Source of the DNA: Acidaminococcus massiliensis
Lineage (GTDB): Bacteria > Bacillota > Negativicutes > Acidaminococcales > Acidaminococcaceae
DNA: 64,000 nt
NCBI RefSeq assembly: GCF_900095825.1
Contig: NZ_LT608315.1
Location: forward strand, 2,233,875 to 2,297,874
Reading direction: 5' to 3'
A program made the position numbers and the translations under genes. This document shows positions 8,670 through 17,610 of this stretch, one piece after another. The first letter of the stretch is position 1. Each line of letters starts with the position of its first letter. Below the pieces are notes generated by a model. The model did no database searches. It was not told the DNA's origin and saw only the letters and a list, made by a program, of their open reading frames with translations.

Positions 8670-10337
8670 ATGAGAAGTACGACAGTGAAAAAAGGTTCTA
8701 CCCGGGCGGCTCACCGCTCTCTGTTCTATGCGATGGGATATACGGAAGATGAATTGAAGAAGCCCCTGATCGGGATCTGCAATGCCCAGAATGAGATCAT
8801 TCCCGGCCATATGGATCTGGACCGGATCGCCAAAGCTGTAAAATATGGTGTGCTGGAAAACGGCGGCACCCCTATTGAATTCCCTGCTATCGGCATTTGC
8901 GACGGCATCGCCATGGGCCATGACGGGATGAAGTATCCCCTGGCCAGCCGGGAACTGGTGGCGGACAGCATCGAAGCCGTGGCCAACGGCCATGCTTTCG
9001 ACGCCCTGGTGCTGATCCCCAACTGCGACAAGATCGTCCCCGGGATGCTGATGGCGGCGGCCCGGCTGAACATCCCTACGGTGGTTGTGAGCGGCGGGCC
9101 CATGCTCCCCGGCCGCTACCAGGGAAAAGACATCAGCGTCAGCACGGTATTCGAAGCTGCCGGCCGTTTCGAAGCCGGAAGCATCAGCAAAAAGGAACTG
9201 TCGGAGATCGAACACTGTGCCTGCCCTGGCTGCGGTTCCTGTGCCGGCCTCTTCACTGCCAACACCATGAATTCCCTGACGGAAGTGCTGGGCATGGGAC
9301 TGCCGGGCAACGGGACCATCCCGGCTGCCTACCAGGGAGCCCGGATCGCCCTGGCCAAGGAAGCCGGGAAACAGGTGATGGAAATGCTGGCCAAGAATAT
9401 CTGCCCCAAGGACATCATGACCGCCAAGGCCTTCCGGAACGCCATTACCGTGGATATGGCCATGGGGGGCTCCACCAATACCTGCCTCCATCTGCCGGCC
9501 ATCGCCCATGAAGCAGGGGTGGACCTGCCGCTGGAACTGTTCGATGAAATCAGCAAGCATACCCCCTACTTGACCAAGCTGAGCCCTGGCGGGACCTTCC
9601 ATATGATCGACGTGGAAGAAGCCGGCGGGATCCGTGCCGTCATGAACGAACTGGCCAAACACGGCCTGATTGAAAAGGACTGCCTGACCGTCACCGGCAA
9701 GACCGTGGGCCAGAACATCAAAGGAGCCAAGATTCTCCGTCCGGAAGTGATCCATACAGTGAAAGACCCCATCCGGAAGACCGGCGGCATCGCCGTGCTG
9801 AAAGGGAACATCGCCCGGGACTGCTCCGTGGTGAAAGAAAGCGCCGTGGCTCCGGAAATGCTGAAGCACTCCGGGCCGGCCCGGGTCTTCAATTCAGAAG
9901 ACGAAGCCATCGAAGCCATCGTGGGCAAGAAAATCAAACCGGGTGACGTAGTGGTGATCCGCTATGAAGGACCCAAGGGCGGTCCTGGCATGCGGGAAAT
10001 GCTGAATCCCACTGCCGTGATCACCGGCATGGGCCTGGGCAAATCGGTGGCCCTCCTGACCGACGGCCGTTTCTCCGGTGCCACCCAGGGAGCCTGCATC
10101 GGCCATATCTCTCCGGAAGCCCGGGAAGGTGGCAATATCGCCCTGATCGAAGAAGGGGACATCATCGACATCGACATCCCCAACCGGACCCTGAACGTAC
10201 GGGTCAGCGACGAAGAGCTGGCCAAACGGAAAGAGAACTGGGTCTGCCCTCCCCCGAAGGTGAAAAAAGGCTACCTGGCCCGGTACGCCTCCTTGGTATC
10301 TTCCGCTGCACAGGGAGCGGTGCTGAAGTATAATTGA
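8670..10337 (+). CDS. ilvD: Dihydroxy-acid dehydratase
   Basis: Iron-sulfur dehydratase of branched-chain amino acid and pantothenate synthesis, converting 2,3-dihydroxy-isovalerate or -methylvalerate to the 2-keto acids. The start ATG 8670 ([20 protein letters not shown], 555 residues) follows GAGGAG; the longer reading to 8610 is not supported. Conserved cluster-ligand regions are visible: [23 protein letters not shown] and [17 protein letters not shown]. No other ilv gene is adjacent. The gene ends 2 bp before the left arm of a terminator that has been split by an IS3 element. Confidence 0.95.
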   Translation: MRSTTVKKGSTRAAHRSLFYAMGYTEDELKKPLIGICNAQNEIIPGHMDLDRIAKAVKYGVLENGGTPIEFPAIGICDGIAMGHDGMKYPLASRELVADSIEAVANGHAFDALVLIPNCDKIVPGMLMAAARLNIPTVVVSGGPMLPGRYQGKDISVSTVFEAAGRFEAGSISKKELSEIEHCACPGCGSCAGLFTANTMNSLTEVLGMGLPGNGTIPAAYQGARIALAKEAGKQVMEMLAKNICPKDIMTAKAFRNAITVDMAMGGSTNTCLHLPAIAHEAGVDLPLELFDEISKHTPYLTKLSPGGTFHMIDVEEAGGIRAVMNELAKHGLIEKDCLTVTGKTVGQNIKGAKILRPEVIHTVKDPIRKTGGIAVLKGNIARDCSVVKESAVAPEMLKHSGPARVFNSEDEAIEAIVGKKIKPGDVVVIRYEGPKGGPGMREMLNPTAVITGMGLGKSVALLTDGRFSGATQGACIGHISPEAREGGNIALIEEGDIIDIDIPNRTLNVRVSDEELAKRKENWVCPPPKVKKGYLARYASLVSSAAQGAVLKYN

Positions 10338-10339
10338 TG

Positions 10340-10358
10340 AAAAAGGGGTTGTTGCACG
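10340..10358. terminator. Left arm of the ilvD / M18 peptidase bidirectional terminator (split by IS3)
   Basis: AAAAAGGGGTTGTTGCACG at 10340-10358 is the exact reverse complement of CGTGCAACAACCCCTTTTT at 11905-11923. Without the 1.5-kb insertion the two would form a 19-bp hairpin with a five-base loop (CGCAA) and A/T runs on both sides, serving ilvD (+) and the aminopeptidase gene (-) which converge on it. The insertion leaves the arms 1.5 kb apart. Confidence 0.85.
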
Positions 10359-10423
10359 CGCTGATGTGACTCCAAAAAGTTAGACCTTAGTAACGAGATG
10401 GTTTTTACTGTCTCGTTACTTTT

Positions 10424-11269
10424 TTATGCTGCCAGCAAAGAAAGCCTGTATTGAACAGGACTTTTCCAGCCCAGTTTTTCCTTGATCCTTTGTTCGTTAT
10501 AGTATTTGATGTATCGTTCGATAGCGGCTTTTAGTTCTTCGTAGCTGTAGTAGATCACTCCATAATACATTTCCTGTTTCATTAAGCCGAAAAAGTTTTC
10601 CATTACAGCGTTATCATGACAGTTACCCTTTCGAGACATGCTCTGAAAAATTCGTTCTTTTTTTAGTTTCCTGGTATAGGCCTTCATTTGGTATGCCCAG
10701 CCCTGATCGGAGTGAAACGTTCTTCGATATGGACAATCAGCAGTAATTTCGATTGCTTCAGCTTGAGCTTCCAGTATGCTTTCAGCCGAAGGACGTTTGG
10801 CTATTCCATAGCTGATGATTTCATCATCGAACATGTCCAGGAAAGGATCCAGATAAAGCTTGTGCAGGGTCAGATGTCCCTGTGTATCTACTTCATAATA
10901 TTTGAATTCTGAAGTATCGGTCGTAATCTTCTGATGTGGGATATTCGTCTCAAAACGACGATGTATTCTATTCGGAGCAATGGTCCCTACCTTACCCTTA
11001 TAGGAACTGTATTTACGGCTTTTCCGGGTAAAGGATGTTACCTGAAGGCTCAGTTTCTGCATGATACGTTGAACTTTCTTCTTGTTCACGCAAATCCCTT
11101 GATTCTTCAGCTCACCGGTCATGCGCCGATATCCATAATCTTTATGCTGGCTGCGGATTTCCTGTATTTTGTCCTCTACTTCCTGGTCTGGATTCACGCG
11201 GTCAAACCGTTTCTGCCAGTACATATAGGTCGCTTTGGGCATTTGAGTATAGGAGAGAAGGTCTTTCAA
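10424..11269 (-). CDS. IS3-family transposase OrfB (integrase catalytic part)
   Basis: 281 residues with the retroviral-integrase-like core: a HTH_21 segment (KDYGYRRMTGELKNQG), then TTDTSEFKYY (first Asp), FHSDQGWAYQ (second Asp) and NCHDNAVMENFFGLMKQE (Glu), the DDE triad, ending NEQRIKEKLGWKSPVQYR. It starts at TTG 11269 inside the OrfA stop (TTGA overlap); in IS3 elements the active protein is an OrfAB fusion made by minus-1 frameshifting, but no classical A6G slippery run is seen here, so coupled reinitiation is equally possible. Confidence 0.9.
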   Translation of the reverse strand: MKDLLSYTQMPKATYMYWQKRFDRVNPDQEVEDKIQEIRSQHKDYGYRRMTGELKNQGICVNKKKVQRIMQKLSLQVTSFTRKSRKYSSYKGKVGTIAPNRIHRRFETNIPHQKITTDTSEFKYYEVDTQGHLTLHKLYLDPFLDMFDDEIISYGIAKRPSAESILEAQAEAIEITADCPYRRTFHSDQGWAYQMKAYTRKLKKERIFQSMSRKGNCHDNAVMENFFGLMKQEMYYGVIYYSYEELKAAIERYIKYYNEQRIKEKLGWKSPVQYRLSLLAA

Positions 11270-11844
11270 TTTGAATGATCTTCGGAGACTGGAGATGATT
11301 TTCGCAACTCTCTCATTTTTGCTTCGTCCTCTAAACGCAGTCTCCTCAGTTCTTTTAAAAAAGCATTCTCTATACGGAGTTTAAGATTTTCATCCTCTAA
11401 CTCCTTGACATGTTCCACACTGATGTCGACCATCGGCTGCTGAACCTGGGTATCTGTTTTTTTGGTTTGAGATTTGTTCAAAGTTCTCTTCCTGCCTTTT
11501 TTATGTGACCGTAAAGCATCTGGTCCCGCAATTCTAAATTCATTGACCCATCTGGCAATCATTGATGGGTTGTTGATCCCTACTTGAATTGCTAGTTCCT
11601 GATATGAGATTTCATTTGTTAAGTAAGACTCTACCACAGAAAGTTTTTCTTTGAAAGAGTATATTTTTTGAGAGCGGGATCTTTTCAGTCCATCATCACC
11701 AAATGCCTTGTAAGCAGCAACCCACTTTAGCAGCTGGCTGCTACTTGCCATCCCATATTTACGTGAAATAGAAATACACCCTTCGTCACTGTTCAAATAT
11801 TCCAGTACTATTTTTTTCTTAAATTCATAGCTGTGTTTTGCCAT
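11266..11844 (-). CDS. IS3-family transposase OrfA (helix-turn-helix part)
   Basis: 192 residues. Two helix-turn-helix units: SYEFKKKIVLEYLNSDEG with ISRKYGMASSSQLLKW, and FKEKLSVVESYLTNEISYQE with NNPSMIARWVNEF. A leucine-zipper-like segment near the end (VEHVKELEDENLKLRIE) would allow OrfA/OrfAB pairing. The two-HTH layout is that of the IS150 subgroup. Provides terminal inverted repeat recognition. Confidence 0.9.
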   Translation of the reverse strand: MAKHSYEFKKKIVLEYLNSDEGCISISRKYGMASSSQLLKWVAAYKAFGDDGLKRSRSQKIYSFKEKLSVVESYLTNEISYQELAIQVGINNPSMIARWVNEFRIAGPDALRSHKKGRKRTLNKSQTKKTDTQVQQPMVDISVEHVKELEDENLKLRIENAFLKELRRLRLEDEAKMRELRKSSPVSEDHSN

Positions 11845-11904
11845 AAAAAACTGACCCCCAATTGTTAGATTTTTGGTCTAACAATTGGGGGTCAGCTCAC
11901 GCAA

Positions 11905-11923
11905 CGTGCAACAACCCCTTTTT
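11905..11923. terminator. Right arm of the split bidirectional terminator
   Basis: CGTGCAACAACCCCTTTTT, exact complement of 10340-10358. The last base overlaps the TGA stop of the minus-strand aminopeptidase gene. Confidence 0.85.
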
Positions 11924-13296
11924 CATTTGCTCTCAAAAAACGCTTTGTACGCCCGGTAGGTCTCGTAGGCATCGGCTTTGCTCAACAGGTCATAGGGAGA
12001 ATGCATGCTCAGCATGGCGGTGCCGCAGTCCACCACCTCGCAGCCCCAGTCCGCCAGCATGAAGGCGATAGTGCCGCCGCCTCCCTGGTCCACCTTCCCC
12101 AGTTCCCCGATCTGCCAGGCCACTCCAGCTGCATTGAAGATGGTCCGGATTTTCTGGATGAATTCGCTGTTGGCATCGTTGCTGCCAGCCTTGCCCCGGG
12201 CCCCGGTGTATTTGGTCAGGGCGACCCCGTACCCTAGAAGGGCCGCATTGTCCTTCTCTGTCACTTCCGGGAACATGGGATCCAGGCAGCTGTTCACATC
12301 CCCGGAAAGCATCTCGCTGTTTTCCATGGTTTCATAAAAGTCCAACAGCGTGCCCCGATCCTGGAGAGCCAGGAGCTTCATGACGAATTTGACGAAGTAA
12401 GAAGACTGCATCCCTGTATTCCCGTAGGAACCGATTTCTTCCTTATCCGTAAAGAGGGCCGCCTGGGTCTTCCGGCCGGGAGCGGCTTCCAGGATGGCTT
12501 CCAAGTTGGCATAGGAGCACACCCGGTCATCCTGGCCGTAGCCGGTGATCAAGGAACGGTCGAAGCCCACATCCCTGCTTTTCATAGCCGGGACCAATTC
12601 CAGTTCCGCCGTGGTGAAGTCCTCTTCTTCCACCCCATAGGTCTGTTCCAAAAGGTCCAGCAGGGCATCCTTCACCTTCTTGTCCTTTTCTGTATGGGTG
12701 CCGATCACCGCCTGGAGCTGCTCCCCGGTGACTCCTTCCGCCAAGGTCTTCTTCATCTGGTCCTGGGCCATGTGGATCAATAGATCTGTAATGTAGAATA
12801 CCGGATCCTTTTCGTCCATGCCGATGTTCACTTCGATGGTCTTTCCCTCTTTGGTATGGATGACCCCTGCCAGGGCCAAGGGGATGCAGGGCCATTGGTA
12901 CTTCTTGATGCCCCCGTAGTAGTGGGTGCGGAAATACACCACCCCGTCCTGTTCATGGACTGGGTTTCCCTTCAGATCCAGCCGGGGAGAATCGATATGG
13001 GAGCCCACGATCTTCAGCCCTTCGTGGACGGGTTCTTCGCCGATGACGGCCAGGATGCAGGCTTTGCCCTTCTGGTTCCAGTAAACTTTGTCCCCGGGCT
13101 TCAATTCTTTACAGTCATACAGGGGCCGGAAGCCAGCCTTCTCTGCCTGTGCCAGGATCTCCCGCACTGCCAGCCGTTCAGTTCGTGCCCTGTCCAGGAA
13201 CGCCTTGTAGCGTTCTCCGTAGGCCATGACTTCTTTCCGCTCTGTATCATCCATCCGCGCCCAGGCGGGAGCTTTTCTGCTGTAAGGTTCATGCAT
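11923..13296 (-). CDS. M18 family aminopeptidase (aspartyl aminopeptidase type)
   Basis: 457 residues of the dinuclear-zinc M18 family, cytosolic enzymes removing N-terminal acidic or neutral residues. Visible metal-site motifs are IVGSHIDSPRLDLK (first His and Asp), TDKEEIGSYGNTG (Glu pair), SGDVNSCLDP and the late CGTAMLSMHSPYDLLSKAD (His). The start MHEPYSRKAPAW is at 13296. Length agrees with the family. Its terminator is the one split by the IS3 element, so its transcripts may now read into the element. Confidence 0.9.
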   Translation of the reverse strand: MHEPYSRKAPAWARMDDTERKEVMAYGERYKAFLDRARTERLAVREILAQAEKAGFRPLYDCKELKPGDKVYWNQKGKACILAVIGEEPVHEGLKIVGSHIDSPRLDLKGNPVHEQDGVVYFRTHYYGGIKKYQWPCIPLALAGVIHTKEGKTIEVNIGMDEKDPVFYITDLLIHMAQDQMKKTLAEGVTGEQLQAVIGTHTEKDKKVKDALLDLLEQTYGVEEEDFTTAELELVPAMKSRDVGFDRSLITGYGQDDRVCSYANLEAILEAAPGRKTQAALFTDKEEIGSYGNTGMQSSYFVKFVMKLLALQDRGTLLDFYETMENSEMLSGDVNSCLDPMFPEVTEKDNAALLGYGVALTKYTGARGKAGSNDANSEFIQKIRTIFNAAGVAWQIGELGKVDQGGGGTIAFMLADWGCEVVDCGTAMLSMHSPYDLLSKADAYETYRAYKAFFESK

Positions 13297-13354
13297 CGTA
13301 AAAAACCTCCTATTTCTTTACTGTACTGTGCCCAGTATACCATATTTTACTGGA

Positions 13355-14464
13355 CTACAGGGTTCCTTTTGCCTTGAGGATCCGGTACAAGGATTCATCC
13401 ACCTGATCCTGGGGCAGCTTCCCTGCCTGGATGGCCCGGGCTATAGCAGCGTGGACCCGGCGGATCTGTTCCGGATCGTGGCACACCATCACCAAGTCCG
13501 CCCCGGACAACAGAGCCCGGACCGCCGCTTCTTCCAGGGGCCAGCTGCCCGCAATGGCCCCCATGGTCAGATCGTCGGTCAGGATGAGCCCGTCAAAATG
13601 GAGCCGCTTCCGGAGCAGGTCTCCCATGATGGTTTGGGACAAAGAGGCAGGCCATTCCGGATCCAGGGCCGGATAATCCACATGGGTCACCATGATGGCG
13701 AACCGAGGATCGGGATATTTTTCCAGGGCCCGGCGGAAGGGCATCAGGTCTTCCCGCTCCAGGGTTTCCCGACTGGCGGAGACCGTGACCCTGCCCTTGT
13801 GGGTGTCTTCCTGTCCTTTCCCCAGCCCGGGGAAGTGCTTGAGGCAGGCCATCAGGTGGACCTCCTGGTATCCCGCCAGAGCCTGTTCCACGAAGCTGGC
13901 GGCAGTGGCTGGATGGCTGCTGTAGCTGCGGCCGGCACCGCTGCCCACATCCGCCACCGGGGCCAGGTTCAGGTTGAATCCCAGCTGCTTCAGGGCCTTA
14001 CCGGTTTTTGCCGCCCATTTCCGGGCTTCTTCCGGTTTCCCGGCAGCCCCGATGGAAGCCTGGGAAGGTGGGGCCGGCAGGCTGTCCTTCATCCGGGCCA
14101 CTTGACCTCCCTCTTCGTCCAGGCCGATGAACAGAGGCATCTTGCCGGCCAAAGCCTGGAGACGCCTGTTCAATTCCTTCACCTGGGCGGGGCTTTCCAT
14201 GTTCCGGTCAAAAAGGATCACACCCCCGTAGGGATGATCCTTCATCTCCTGCTGGAAAGAAGTGGAGGGAGAAACGCCGTCCATCCCCACCAGCATCAGC
14301 TGTCCGGCTTTTTCCTCAGGGGTCATGGTGGCGATTCTTGCGGCGATAGGGTCCAATTCCGCCGGCTGTCCCGTCCCCGGTTCCTCTGGAAAACGGGGCC
14401 GCAGCACCATCCCCACCACAGCCGTCAAGAGGATGCAAAAAATACAAAGCCAGAGTTTTTTCAT
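13355..14464 (-). CDS. Glycoside hydrolase family 3 protein (NagZ-like), exported
   Basis: 369 residues with an N-terminal membrane-spanning signal (KKLWLCIFCILLTAVVGMV) without a clear cleavage or lipobox, so perhaps membrane-anchored. The single GH3 N-terminal domain has GLDEEGGQVARM (substrate-side Asp), KHFPGLGKGQEDTHKG (the NagZ catalytic His/Asp loop) and LILTDDLTMGAI (nucleophile Asp). Such enzymes release N-acetylglucosamine from peptidoglycan fragments. No GH3 C-terminal domain is present, typical of the NagZ type. An external rather than cytosolic location is an inference. Confidence 0.85.
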   Translation of the reverse strand: MKKLWLCIFCILLTAVVGMVLRPRFPEEPGTGQPAELDPIAARIATMTPEEKAGQLMLVGMDGVSPSTSFQQEMKDHPYGGVILFDRNMESPAQVKELNRRLQALAGKMPLFIGLDEEGGQVARMKDSLPAPPSQASIGAAGKPEEARKWAAKTGKALKQLGFNLNLAPVADVGSGAGRSYSSHPATAASFVEQALAGYQEVHLMACLKHFPGLGKGQEDTHKGRVTVSASRETLEREDLMPFRRALEKYPDPRFAIMVTHVDYPALDPEWPASLSQTIMGDLLRKRLHFDGLILTDDLTMGAIAGSWPLEEAAVRALLSGADLVMVCHDPEQIRRVHAAIARAIQAGKLPQDQVDESLYRILKAKGTL

Positions 14465-14482
14465 TTTATTTCCTCATAGTAA

Positions 14483-14512
14483 AAAGAACCCGTCTGTTGA
14501 GGCGGGTTCTTT
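14483..14512 (-). terminator. Intrinsic terminator downstream of crt
   Basis: Stem AAAGAACCCG / CGGGTTCTTT around 14493-14502, one mismatch allowed, followed on the minus strand by TTTTT. It ends the thl-bcd-hbd-crt direction of transcription before the GH3 gene. Confidence 0.75.
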
Positions 14513-14515
14513 CCT

Positions 14516-14552
14516 TCGGCCGCTGACCATTGACAGCTGACCGCTGACAGGC
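14516..14552. repeat. TGAC heptad repeat, family R2
   Basis: TTCGGCC followed by four 7-bp units GCTGACC/ATTGACA/GCTGACC/GCTGACA. Similar runs lie at 29643, 51418 and 61399, each in a gene-end region. Confidence 0.6.
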
Positions 14553-14565
14553 TGCGCAGCAGCCC

Positions 14566-15354
14566 TTATTTGTTCAAAAACACCGGTTTCCGTTTTTCCA
14601 GGAACGCCTTCATGCCTTCCTTCTGGTCCAGTGTAGCGAAACAGGTCCCGAACACCTGGGCTTCGTAGCTGAGGCTGGATTCCAGATCCATGCTTGCGCC
14701 CCGGTTGATGGCATCCTTCGCGCTGGCAATGGCAATGGGTGCTTTTTTCATGATCTTCCGGCAGATTTCTTCGCAGGCAGGGATCAGCTGATCCGGTTCC
14801 ACCACCCGGTTCACCAGGCCGATCCGGAAAGCTTCCTGGGCATCCACCATGGCACCGGTATAGATCATTTCCTTGGCATAGCCCTTCCCGATCAGACGGG
14901 ACAGGCGCTGGGAGCCGCCGAATCCAGGGATGATCCCATAGTTCACTTCCGGCTGGCCAAATTTGGCCGTAGTAGAAGCAAACCGGAAATCGCAGGCCAG
15001 AGCCAGTTCACAGCCGCCCCCTAAGGCATAGCCGTTGACGGCAGCCACCGCAACCACCGGCAGCTTTTCAATGGCATCGAACACTTCATGGCCCAGGTTG
15101 GAGAAGTCTCTCCCTTCCACTGCTGTCATGGTGCTCATGGCTTTCAGATCCGCACCGGCTACGAAAGCCTTTTCGCCGGCACCCCGGATGATCACTGCTT
15201 TGACCTCCGGATCCGTTGCCAAGCGATTGAAGCAGTCTTTCATTTCCTGCAGGGTGGCGGTATCCAGGGCATTCAGGAATTTCGGACGGTTGACAGATAC
15301 TGTAGTCACACCGTCATCTGCAATTTCCACCAACAAATTTTTATATTCGTACAT
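14566..15354 (-). CDS. crt: 3-hydroxybutyryl-CoA dehydratase (crotonase)
   Basis: 262 residues from ATG 15354 (AGGGGTG lies six bases upstream; a GTG three codons earlier is less well placed). Enoyl-CoA hydratase fold with oxyanion-hole segments KAFVAGADLKAM and GYALGGGCELALACD and the glutamates of the NYGIIPGFGGSQRLSR segment. It interconverts 3-hydroxybutyryl-CoA and crotonyl-CoA. Last gene of a cluster with thl, bcd and hbd, 20 bp after hbd. In amino-acid fermenters such as Acidaminococcus crotonyl-CoA is the branch point to acetate and butyrate. Confidence 0.9.
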   Translation of the reverse strand: MYEYKNLLVEIADDGVTTVSVNRPKFLNALDTATLQEMKDCFNRLATDPEVKAVIIRGAGEKAFVAGADLKAMSTMTAVEGRDFSNLGHEVFDAIEKLPVVAVAAVNGYALGGGCELALACDFRFASTTAKFGQPEVNYGIIPGFGGSQRLSRLIGKGYAKEMIYTGAMVDAQEAFRIGLVNRVVEPDQLIPACEEICRKIMKKAPIAIASAKDAINRGASMDLESSLSYEAQVFGTCFATLDQKEGMKAFLEKRKPVFLNK

Positions 15355-15374
15355 GGGTGACACCCCTATTCAGA

Positions 15375-16235
15375 TTATTTCTTGTTGTATTCGTAGAAGC
15401 CCTTGCCGGTCTTCCGGCCCAGGTATCCAGCTTCCACCATTTTCCGCAGGAGAGGAGCCGGACGGTACTTGGGATCGCCGAAGCCCTTGTACAGCACTTC
15501 CATAATGGCCAGTACCGTATCGTTGCCGATCAGGTCGGACAGTGCCAGAGGCCCCATGGGATGGTTGAAGCCCAGTTTGGCCACGGCATCGATATCTTCG
15601 GCACTGGCAACCCCTTCACTCAGGGTGAAGATGGCTTCGTTGATCATGGGGATCATGATCCGGTTGCCTACGAAACCAGGAGCATCGTTGACTTTCACTG
15701 GGTTCTTATCCAGCGCCTTGGCCAGTTCATAGACTTTGTTGAAGGTATCTTCGGAAGTCCCCAGTCCCTTGGTCACTTCCACCAGCTTCATCACAGGAGC
15801 TGGGTTGAAGAAATGCATGCCGATGAATTTGTCCGGACGGGAAGTCCCGGCAGCCAGCATCGTGATGGAAACAGAAGAAGTATTGCTGGCAATGATGGCA
15901 TCTTTCGGCATCTTTTCATCCAATTCCTTGAAGATCCCTTGTTTGATCTTGATGTTTTCCGTAGCCGCTTCAATGGCCAGGTGCACATCGCAGTTTTCCG
16001 GAGTCAGTTCCACCACGCCGTGGATCCGTGCCAGAGTGGCCTTTTTGTCCTCTTCGGTGATCCGGCCCTTAGCCACACTGTGGGCCAGGTTCTTTTCGAT
16101 GTTCCCCAGTCCCCGGTCGACGAATTCTTGTTTGATGTCCCGCAGGGTCACTTCCACACCATGGGCCGCCATGACCTGAGCGATCCCGCTGCCCATCTGA
16201 CCGGCGCCGATAACCATGACTTTCTTCAGTTCCAT
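15375..16235 (-). CDS. hbd: 3-hydroxybutyryl-CoA dehydrogenase
   Basis: 286 residues. N-terminal Rossmann motif [17 protein letters not shown] (NAD(P)H), catalytic region [14 protein letters not shown] (His) and C-terminal domain [15 protein letters not shown] with [16 protein letters not shown]. It reduces acetoacetyl-CoA to 3-hydroxybutyryl-CoA, or the reverse when crotonyl-CoA is oxidised. An internal terminator-like hairpin (16274-16305) separates it from bcd upstream, so bcd and hbd-crt may be expressed at different levels. Confidence 0.93.
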   Translation of the reverse strand: MELKKVMVIGAGQMGSGIAQVMAAHGVEVTLRDIKQEFVDRGLGNIEKNLAHSVAKGRITEEDKKATLARIHGVVELTPENCDVHLAIEAATENIKIKQGIFKELDEKMPKDAIIASNTSSVSITMLAAGTSRPDKFIGMHFFNPAPVMKLVEVTKGLGTSEDTFNKVYELAKALDKNPVKVNDAPGFVGNRIMIPMINEAIFTLSEGVASAEDIDAVAKLGFNHPMGPLALSDLIGNDTVLAIMEVLYKGFGDPKYRPAPLLRKMVEAGYLGRKTGKGFYEYNKK

Positions 16236-16273
16236 AAGAAAAGATCTCCTTTACAATGAATTTAGAAATCTCT

Positions 16274-16305
16274 AAAAATCCAGGAACTTTTCTGTAGAAA
16301 AGTCC
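16274..16305 (-). terminator. Hairpin with T-run between bcd and hbd
   Basis: On the minus strand CAGGGACTTTTC, loop TACA, GAAAAGTTCCTG, then GATTTTTA. A second hairpin without a T-run (GGGCTGG / CCAGCCC, 16318-16342) precedes it. Either it ends the thl-bcd message or it processes it before hbd-crt. Confidence 0.55.
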
Positions 16306-16369
16306 CTGGGTAAAGGAAGGGCTGGCAAAACACCAGCCCCCCTTGTTCCTTCTTCCTTATCGAAAGAAA

Positions 16370-17521
16370 TTATTTTTTCTTGTCCTTCAGCAGAGCACGG
16401 GAAGTCACGATCCGCATAACCTGGTTGGTGCCTTCGTAGATCTGGGTGATCTTGGCATTCCGCATGTAGCGTTCTGCAGGGTAATCCACGGTGTAGCCAT
16501 AGCCGCCGAAGATCTGTACCGCATCGGTGGTCACTTCCATGGCCACATCGGAAGCGAAGCATTTTGCCATGGCAGCTGCTTCGGAATAAGGTTTCCCTTC
16601 GTTCTTCAGCATGGCAGCATGGTATACCAGATACCGGGCAGCTTCGATCTTGGTAGCCATATCGGCCATCATGAACTGCAGAGCCTGGAATTTGGAAATA
16701 GGACGGCCGAACTGTTCCCGTTCCTTGGAATATTTCACAGCAGCAGCCAGAGCGCCTTCTGCAATGCCCAGAGCCTGAGCAGCTACGCCGATACGGCCGC
16801 CATCCAGGGTTTCCATGGCAATCTTGAAGCCTTCCCCTTCTTTGCCCAACAGGTTTTCTTTGGGGACTTCGCAGTCTTCAAAGATCAATTCTGCGGTGAT
16901 GGAGGTATGGCCGCCCATCTTGTCTTCCACTTTGCCGAAACGGAACCCGGGCATGCCCTTTTCCAGGATGAAAGCAGAAATCCCATGTACGCCCTGGCTC
17001 TTGTCGGTCATGGCGAATACCACGTAGGTATCAGCTTCCTTGCCGTTGGTGATGAAGATCTTGGAGCCGTTCAGGATGTATTTGTCACCCTTCAGGACAG
17101 CTGTGGTCTGCTGAGCGGAAGCATCGGTCCCGGCAGAAGGTTCGGTCAGGCCGAATGCCCCTACGTGGGTCCCTTCAGCAATGGGGGCCAGGTATTTCTG
17201 TTTCTGTTCTTCCGTCCCGAACATGTAAATCGGGGTAGCACACAGAGAAACGTTGGCGCTGAGGGTGATACCGGTACCATCATCTACTTTGGACATTTCT
17301 TCCACTGCCAGGATGTAGCTCAGGACATCCAGGCCCATGCCGCCGTATTCTTCCGGGAAGCAGATGCCGCAGAACCCGGCTTCACCCATCTTATCGATCA
17401 GTTTCCGATCCCAGATATGGGCTTTGTCTCTTTCTTCTACCGTAGGAGCCAGGAATTTTTCAGCAAATTCCGCAGCCATATCTTTGATCATCTGTTGGTC
17501 TTCAGTCAGGTTAAAATCCAT
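16370..17521 (-). CDS. bcd: Butyryl-CoA dehydrogenase (acyl-CoA dehydrogenase family)
   Basis: 383 residues, FAD-dependent, reducing crotonyl-CoA to butyryl-CoA. Starts MDFNLTEDQQMIKDMAAEFA; has the ACAD signature FGLTEPSAGTDAS, FITNGKEADTYVVFA and the late catalytic glutamate in QIYEGTNQVMRIV. No etfAB genes are next to it, so the electron-transferring partner must be encoded elsewhere. It lies 90 bp downstream of thl. Confidence 0.92.
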   Translation of the reverse strand: MDFNLTEDQQMIKDMAAEFAEKFLAPTVEERDKAHIWDRKLIDKMGEAGFCGICFPEEYGGMGLDVLSYILAVEEMSKVDDGTGITLSANVSLCATPIYMFGTEEQKQKYLAPIAEGTHVGAFGLTEPSAGTDASAQQTTAVLKGDKYILNGSKIFITNGKEADTYVVFAMTDKSQGVHGISAFILEKGMPGFRFGKVEDKMGGHTSITAELIFEDCEVPKENLLGKEGEGFKIAMETLDGGRIGVAAQALGIAEGALAAAVKYSKEREQFGRPISKFQALQFMMADMATKIEAARYLVYHAAMLKNEGKPYSEAAAMAKCFASDVAMEVTTDAVQIFGGYGYTVDYPAERYMRNAKITQIYEGTNQVMRIVTSRALLKDKKK

Positions 17522-17610
17522 AGTGATATACCTCTTTCCTCTTTTTTCCTTTTTGTAAGGATATTTTTTAGAGGGAACCCCGCTTCAGGAAGCAGTGCTC
17601 CCTGGATTGC

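Larger units (their letters stand above)
10362..11899 (-). mobile_element. IS3-family (IS150-type) insertion sequence, intact
   Basis: 1538 bp bounded by TG...CA ends. The left end TGATGTGACTCCAAAAAG and the reverse of the right end TGAGCTGACCCCCAATTG, both leading into GTTAGACC, form imperfect terminal inverted repeats. A 3-bp direct repeat CGC flanks it (10359-10361 and 11900-11902), as usual for IS3. It carries two overlapping transposase frames on the minus strand without visible damage, so it looks recent. It is inserted in the loop of the terminator shared by its neighbours. Confidence 0.85.
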
